Shown here in pieces: positions 7,958-12,327 of a stretch of 12,327 nt of DNA (position 1 is the stretch's first letter; each line of letters opens with the position of its first letter). Below the pieces are notes generated by a model, which was not told the origin of the DNA, did not search any database, and saw only the letters and a list, made by a program, of their open reading frames with translations. This DNA comes from an uncultured Lewinella sp. (GTDB lineage: Bacteria > Bacteroidota > Bacteroidia > Chitinophagales > Saprospiraceae). The stretch spans positions 1 to 12,327 of the forward strand of contig CALIGP010000029.1 of the NCBI GenBank assembly GCA_938021455.1, written 5' to 3'. A program made the position numbers and the translations under genes.

Positions 7958-9490
7958 CTACAGGCCTGGGCTCTGCTGTTTCCCTGTTGGTAACTTTTGG
8001 AAGCGAATAGTTTGATATCGTGCTAACAGCTTGGCAAGTAGTTCACTCCGTTCCGGTGCATCAATTTGATCGTTTCGGGGGTGTTCTTCCGGATCTGTTT
8101 TCAGATTGAATAAGGACTTCGGTGTCACCGTTGAAGTCTTCGCATTAAATTGCATAATGAGCTTCCAGTCTCCTTCCCGGTAGATTACTTCTTTAGTAGT
8201 TCCACCTTGCTGAAGCAGATATTCTCTTTTCTGTATTGCATCCTCCTTCAGCAGAAGCGGTAGAAATCCATAGCTATCATTGGCCTGGCCAGCCGGTAGC
8301 TGCTGCCCCGTCAGCTCGGCCAGCGTACCAATAATATCGGTGCCCGAGATTAAAGCGTCAGATCGGAAACCTGCAGAAATTCTATTGGGCCAGACCACCA
8401 GGAAAGGAACTCGATGACCTCCTTCGAATATTTGATTCTTACCTCCTCTAAAGGGAGCCGCAGAATTGTGCCCAGCAGCTAGTGACTCTTTCCGTAATAA
8501 TCCGCCATTATCTGAAGTGAAAATCAAAAAAGTCTCCTCGTAAACCCCTTTCTCCTTTAGCGCCTTCATCAAAATACCCACCTGAACATCCAATTCTTTT
8601 ACCATATCAAGATGGTAGCTGGGCGTCTGGCCACGTATTCTCTCTCCGGCAAGGCTAAAGGGAGGAGTATGTGGAAGATGAACAGCTTGAGAACAATAGT
8701 ACATGAAAAAAGGAGAATCCTTGGGAGCATTCTGAATAAAATCGGCGCCTTTAAAGGCCAATAAGGGTCCCATGTCATAAGGTGTCCAGTGAGAATCTCC
8801 GAGTCCTTCAGATTTATCCAGCGTCACCCTTTGCGGAGTCATTTTAGCTTGGGTGATTTCTGTAATACGAGAGTTATTGGACAATGGCATCCAATGCCCG
8901 TTTTCGTAAACAGCATAAGGGACGTTTTGAATACCAGCTGGAAAAGTAAGACTGTAATCAAAGCCATGATCCTGTGGGCCATTTCCTGCATACGCGATAA
9001 TATCTACATCTAGTTGCGGGCGGGAACGGTCTCCCTCGTAAATTTTGGTAGAGTCACCCTTGAAGTAAAAGTCTCCTCCCATATGCCATTTCCCCAGAAA
9101 GCCGGTTAGGTAGCCTGCCTTTTGCATTAGTTTACCTAGTGTCAGATCCGTGGGTTTCAGGGGAGATTTTTGATAAGCCCCCCAAACACCCCAAGGAGCA
9201 TAACTATGATAAGGGTTATTGCCCGTCATTACGGCGTAGCGGGATGGAGCACAAAGGGAAGTTGGGCTGTGGCCATCTGTAAAGTGAACACCCGCAGCCA
9301 TCAAACGATCAAGGTTAGGCGTTTCCACAATCACTTCAAGCCCAGCTTCACGCCGGTAGGCGGCCACATCTCCCTGCCCGACATCGTCAGCAAGAATAAC
9401 GACCACATTGGGAAGCGAATCATCTACCTGAGCGGTAATAAAAGCAGAGGTAAAAACCATCAATAATAAAAGATAATTGTGTAGTGTCAT
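7958..9490 (-). CDS. Secreted type I (formylglycine) sulfatase, CAPSR type
   Basis: S1-family sulfatases hydrolyse sulfate esters, using a formylglycine made from cysteine by a maturation enzyme (not in this window). The signature is CAPSR with Cys80 in SLCAPSRYAVMTG. Metal and active-site residues are in place: Asp35-Asp36 in LADDVGQGD, Lys134 and His136 in GKWH, His271 in AVHLPHTPP, Asp327-Asn328 in SDNGG, and Lys351 in RGGK. A class I signal peptide ends at about Ala20 (FITA then QV), so the enzyme is probably periplasmic or secreted. The 510 residues match the family. An aromatic-rich stretch after the signature (NNPYHSYAPWGVWGAY, about 91-106) may help shape substrate choice, but I cannot assign an S1 subfamily. 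The gene converges on the HTCS gene with 35 bases between them and no clear terminator. It diverges from the GH16 gene across 199 bases. A carbohydrate sulfate, probably on a red-algal galactan, is the inferred substrate. Confidence 0.92.
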   Translation of the reverse strand: MTLHNYLLLLMVFTSAFITAQVDDSLPNVVVILADDVGQGDVAAYRREAGLEVIVETPNLDRLMAAGVHFTDGHSPTSLCAPSRYAVMTGNNPYHSYAPWGVWGAYQKSPLKPTDLTLGKLMQKAGYLTGFLGKWHMGGDFYFKGDSTKIYEGDRSRPQLDVDIIAYAGNGPQDHGFDYSLTFPAGIQNVPYAVYENGHWMPLSNNSRITEITQAKMTPQRVTLDKSEGLGDSHWTPYDMGPLLAFKGADFIQNAPKDSPFFMYYCSQAVHLPHTPPFSLAGERIRGQTPSYHLDMVKELDVQVGILMKALKEKGVYEETFLIFTSDNGGLLRKESLAAGHNSAAPFRGGKNQIFEGGHRVPFLVVWPNRISAGFRSDALISGTDIIGTLAELTGQQLPAGQANDSYGFLPLLLKEDAIQKREYLLQQGGTTKEVIYREGDWKLIMQFNAKTSTVTPKSLFNLKTDPEEHPRNDQIDAPERSELLAKLLARYQTIRFQKLPTGKQQSPGL

Positions 9491-9648
9491 TTGAGACTAT
9501 TTTTTGAGAGTACCTGTCTTGACTTCCCGACCAGCCAAAATGGTGTAGGTCAATAATAAAGTAACTAATCGATTCTACATTTCAAATTCAAGCATATAAC
9601 CAAGAGAATCATGAAAATAGTCAATAGTGGTATATCATAACTTCTGCA

Positions 9649-9675
9649 CTAATGATATTACGATCAAATCATTAG
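9649..9675. promoter_or_regulatory. Dyad CTAATGAT-N11-ATCATTAG before the GH16 gene
   Basis: CTAATGAT (9649-9656) and ATCATTAG (9668-9675) are perfect 8-bp reverse complements around 11 bases, one helical turn. The dyad ends 14 bases before the GH16 ATG and sits in the only intergenic space shared by the divergent sulfatase and GH16-sulfatase units. It is a candidate operator or leader hairpin. AraC-type regulators more often use direct repeats, so assignment to the HTCS is not made. No clear Bacteroidota -33/-7 (TTG and TAnnTTTG) pair could be fixed in this region. Confidence 0.4.
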
Positions 9676-9689
9676 GCTAAAATTCTTCC

Positions 9690-10550
9690 ATGAATAAATT
9701 ACTGCTCCTTACTGTTATAGTTCTTCTTTGCACCTGCGTTCGCGCCCAACCCACCTTCCAAAAAGGAAATGACCCTGCACCTGAAGGAAAAACCTGGATC
9801 GCCGTCCCGGAGTTAACTGATGAATTTAAAAGTCGGCAAGTAAATCTAAAAAAATGGCAAATAGAGCCTGTAGGAAACGACTGGGGTTGGATCGGTCGCC
9901 CTCCTGGATTATTTCAAGCCAGAAACATTGAAGTTCGAAATGGAAAGCTTCGCGTAAATGTCGGTGTACTCCCGGAAGCCCAAGAAATTAATGGAAAAAC
10001 ATTCACCCACTTTGGCGGCATTGTGCGCTCACTCATGCCGGCAAAACCCGGGTACTACCTCGAGGCAAAAATGAAAGCCAACCGGACAGAAATGTCCTCC
10101 ACCTTTTGGCTCATGACAAAATACGACTGTGAACGAAAAATGGAACTCGACGTACAGGAATGTGTCGGTGTAGTTTCACCTGACGCCAAAGAATGGGCTA
10201 AAGAATGGGACTATGTAATGCACTCGAATTTTATTCACCGTAAGACCGAATGCAACCCAGAACCAACCCAACATCAAGGAAGTATTCCCTTGCCCACCAA
10301 AAATGCAGACCGTTTTTACGTGTACGCTGTATGGTGGAAGTCACCCACCTAAATGAGGTTTTACCTGGATGGTAAATACATTTACTCCATCACGCCAAAT
10401 GTCCCACACGACCGGGACGCTTGGATTCATATGGCCATTGAGACTTATGACTGGAATCCAATACCCGCTGACGGAGGCGTAATCAAAGACGCTCGCCGTA
10501 AAGATCGAAGGACCGAATATGAGTGGGTAAGGACTTGGAGACTAGATTAA
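9690..10550 (+). pseudogene. GH16 family galactanase (agarase/porphyranase/carrageenase-like), interrupted by in-frame TAA
   Basis: GH16 enzymes of this type cut beta-1,4 links inside red-algal galactans. A signal peptide (1 to about 19, cleavage near VRA-QPT) is followed by DEF (residues 44-46) and WGWIGRPPGLFQARNIEV (about 65-82), typical of the agarase/porphyranase branch. The GH16 catalytic motif is ELDVQE, with nucleophile Glu152 and acid/base Glu157. After YVYAVWWKSPT (ending at residue 220), codon 221 is TAA (10350-10352). The same frame then continues with MRFYLDGKYIYSI and MAIETYDWNPIPADGG up to TAA 10548-10550. In relatives the spot reads roughly SPTE-x-RFYLDGK, so a single GAA-to-TAA change explains it. 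Full length would be 286 residues, and no frameshift is seen. The truncated 220-residue product would lack the last jelly-roll strands and probably not fold well. The gene lies 37 bases before the lipoprotein sulfatase, likely as one transcript. A sequencing error is possible. Subfamily and exact galactan are not resolved. Confidence 0.88.
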
Positions 10551-10587
10551 ATCAATTACCTTTCCTAATATCTTTCAAATAGCACTA

Positions 10588-12147
10588 ATGAGAAAAATCA
10601 CTGAATTTTTTACGCTACTTTTATTACTCACCATTATCATTTCTTGCGGATCAGATGAGAAAAATCCGAAAGAAGACAAATCCATAGAAAAACCCAATGT
10701 TGTTTTCATTTACCTGGACGACCTTGGCTACGGAGACGTTAGTGCGTACGGCGGAGACGTATTGCACACACCCAATATAGATGCTTTGGCTTCCGGGGGG
10801 CTACGCTTCACCAACGGCTATGCTTCTTCGGCTACCTGCACTCCCAGTCGCTACGCCCTACTTACCGGAGTATATCCCTGGAGAAATAAGGATGCAAAAA
10901 TCCTACCGGGAACCGCTCCCTTGATCATTGACACGAAACAAATGACGGTTCCCAGAATGCTCCAGTCTAAAGGCTACCATACGGGTATTGTAGGCAAATG
11001 GCACCTTGGACTGGGCACGGGACACGTTAACTGGAATGAGCGGGTGAGCCCCGGACCAAACGAAGTAGGTTTTGACCACAGCTACATCCTAGCGGCTACG
11101 CAAGACCGAGTCCCTACGGTTTACCTTGAAAACGGCGTTGTAGAAGGACTTGACCCAAACGATCCTATTGAAATCAATTATAAGAACAATTTTGGCGACC
11201 AGCCAACGGGCAAGAACAATCCGGAGTTGTTAAGTATGAAATGGCACCACGGTCATAATGCAACTATCGTAAATGGTGTTCCCCGGATTGGCTTCATGAA
11301 GGGCGGTGAAAAAGCTAAATGGATAGACGTGGACATGGCCGATCACTTCCTGGTCCGTGCACAGAATTACGTGAAGGAACATAAGGACGAGCCTTTCTTC
11401 CTCTACTATGCCATGCAGCAACCCCACGTACCCCGCACCCCGCACCCTCGTTTTGCGGGCAAGTCAGGCCTGGGTCCACGGGGAGATGTTATCGTGGAGG
11501 CCGATTGGTGCATCGGTGAATTCATGAAAACCCTACGGGAAGAAGGATTGCTGGAGAATACGCTCATTGTCCTCTCTTCAGATAATGGCCCAGTACTAAA
11601 CGATGGGTACTACGACGATGCGGTAGAAAAGAATGGTAAGCATAAACCCGCAGGCCCACTTCGTGGCGGAAAGTACAGTCTTTTCGAAGCCGGAACCCGA
11701 GTGCCTTTTATCACCTACTGGGAAGGAACTATTGAACCGGGAGTATCCGATGCGCTAGTCTGTCAAATGGATTTGTTACCCTCACTGGCAGTATTAATTG
11801 ATGCTGCCCCGTCTTCGGAAGTACTCGATGGCCAAAATCTTTTGTCTGCCTTTCTAGGAAAGAACGAAATCGGCAGAGGTGAATTGGTCATCGAAGCTAC
11901 GGGGCGTACCGCACTGCGGCAGGGAGATTGGTTATTGATTCCCCCTTACAATGGTGCTGCCGTAAATAAGCAGGTAAACATCGAACTCGGCAATAGCCGG
12001 GCTCCACAATTGTATAACCTGACGAAAGACATCAGCCAAATCGACAACCTGGCCGAATCCATGTCGGATAAGGTCAATACCATGATGCAGGAGTTTGAAA
12101 ATATTCGTGGAGAAATTACGCCTGCTGAGCCGCTTAAGCTCGAGTAA
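10588..12147 (+). CDS. Lipoprotein type I (formylglycine) sulfatase, CTPSR type
   Basis: This is a second S1-family sulfatase. Its signature is CTPSR with Cys84 in ATCTPSRYALLTG, the residue converted to formylglycine. Other active-site residues visible are Asp44-Asp45 in LDDLGYGD, Lys137 and His139 in GKWHLGLG, His280 in QQPHVPRTP, Asp332-Asn333 in SDNGP, and Lys362 in RGGK. The N-terminus is a lipoprotein signal with a lipobox-like IISC and Cys20. The cysteine is followed by GSDEK; acidic residues just after the cysteine fit the Bacteroidota lipoprotein export signal, so display on the cell surface is likely. At 519 residues it has normal length and is intact. It differs clearly from the minus-strand sulfatase in the region between GKWH and the C-terminus, so it probably acts on another sulfate position or chain. 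It follows the GH16 gene closely and is ended by a strong terminator. S1 subfamily is not assigned. Confidence 0.93.
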   Translation: MRKITEFFTLLLLLTIIISCGSDEKNPKEDKSIEKPNVVFIYLDDLGYGDVSAYGGDVLHTPNIDALASGGLRFTNGYASSATCTPSRYALLTGVYPWRNKDAKILPGTAPLIIDTKQMTVPRMLQSKGYHTGIVGKWHLGLGTGHVNWNERVSPGPNEVGFDHSYILAATQDRVPTVYLENGVVEGLDPNDPIEINYKNNFGDQPTGKNNPELLSMKWHHGHNATIVNGVPRIGFMKGGEKAKWIDVDMADHFLVRAQNYVKEHKDEPFFLYYAMQQPHVPRTPHPRFAGKSGLGPRGDVIVEADWCIGEFMKTLREEGLLENTLIVLSSDNGPVLNDGYYDDAVEKNGKHKPAGPLRGGKYSLFEAGTRVPFITYWEGTIEPGVSDALVCQMDLLPSLAVLIDAAPSSEVLDGQNLLSAFLGKNEIGRGELVIEATGRTALRQGDWLLIPPYNGAAVNKQVNIELGNSRAPQLYNLTKDISQIDNLAESMSDKVNTMMQEFENIRGEITPAEPLKLE

Positions 12148-12195
12148 ATTGAGAGTGAATCTTGATTCTATGATTGAATAATTAGGAATTAAAAC

Positions 12196-12223
12196 AGGGC
12201 TTTCGGATTAATCCGAAAGCCCT
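12196..12223. terminator. Strong, probably bidirectional intrinsic terminator
   Basis: Bases 12196-12209 (AGGGCTTTCGGATT) and 12210-12223 (AATCCGAAAGCCCT) are perfect reverse complements, giving a 12-bp stem with a TTAA loop. On the plus strand a short TTT follows (12223-12225). On the minus strand the hairpin is followed by TGTTTTAATT (complement of 12187-12196). It ends the GH16-sulfatase transcript and may also end a minus-strand gene entering from the right. Bases 12226-12327 hold no frame long enough to call a gene. Confidence 0.85.
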
Positions 12224-12327
12224 TTCTGAAATTCGATCATACAAAATAATAGGTCTAATTCTATCAAGGGAAAGAGTTTCCTCTGGTGTTTACCTCTGGA
12301 CAAGCTAACGGTCTATTCCGTTTTTAC

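Noticed and set aside
10350..10352. Programmed recoding of the stop (selenocysteine or pyrrolysine)
   Set aside because: The codon is TAA, not TGA or TAG, and family members have Glu at this place, so a simple nonsense mutation is the plain reading.
10353..10550. An independent 65-residue gene
   Set aside because: Its sequence is the C-terminal part of GH16 in the same frame as the upstream part, with no signal peptide or ribosome-binding site of its own.
12226..12327. 3' end of a minus-strand gene at the right edge
   Set aside because: All three minus-strand frames meet a stop within a few codons of the edge, so at most six residues would be visible; too little to support a call, although the bidirectional terminator would fit one.

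Overview
The window looks like a chromosomal segment of a marine or polysaccharide-degrading member of the Bacteroidota. This rests on a one-component-style hybrid two-component regulator (HTCS), an S46 dipeptidyl-peptidase, formylglycine sulfatases, a lipoprotein with an acidic Bacteroidota-type export signal after its cysteine, and start codons with no Shine-Dalgarno sequence in front of them. The genus cannot be fixed from sequence reading alone; a Saprospiria-like or flavobacterial origin is only a guess.

Left part (about 1-3445) is housekeeping: the 3' end of dnaA (cut by the window edge), an S46 peptidase with the arginine that marks the Asp/Glu-specific DPP11 type, and, convergent to it, a short PyrR-like phosphoribosyltransferase with an intrinsic terminator. 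The dnaA-S46 gap carries two inverted repeats of unknown role.

Right part (about 3687-12147) is an accessory carbohydrate locus: a 1411-residue HTCS sensor/regulator on +, a type I sulfatase on -, then, divergent from that sulfatase, a GH16 galactanase-like gene and a lipoprotein sulfatase on +. The last gene is closed by a very strong, probably bidirectional, terminator at 12196-12223. The likely logic is that the HTCS senses a breakdown product in the periplasm and switches on the flanking genes, GH16 cuts the backbone of a sulfated galactan (agar, porphyran or carrageenan type), and the two sulfatases remove sulfate groups. No SusC/SusD transporter pair is in view, so the locus is either minimal or continues beyond the right edge.

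The main anomaly is that the GH16 gene is interrupted by an in-frame TAA at 10350-10352. The family sequence continues perfectly in the same frame right after it, so this is a single-codon nonsense lesion (or a sequencing error) in an otherwise intact gene. A second oddity is a terminator-like hairpin with a T8 tract inside the leader region of the HTCS gene, preceded by a tiny open frame. I see no convincing wholly new system, and no tRNA, rRNA, CRISPR array or insertion sequence.
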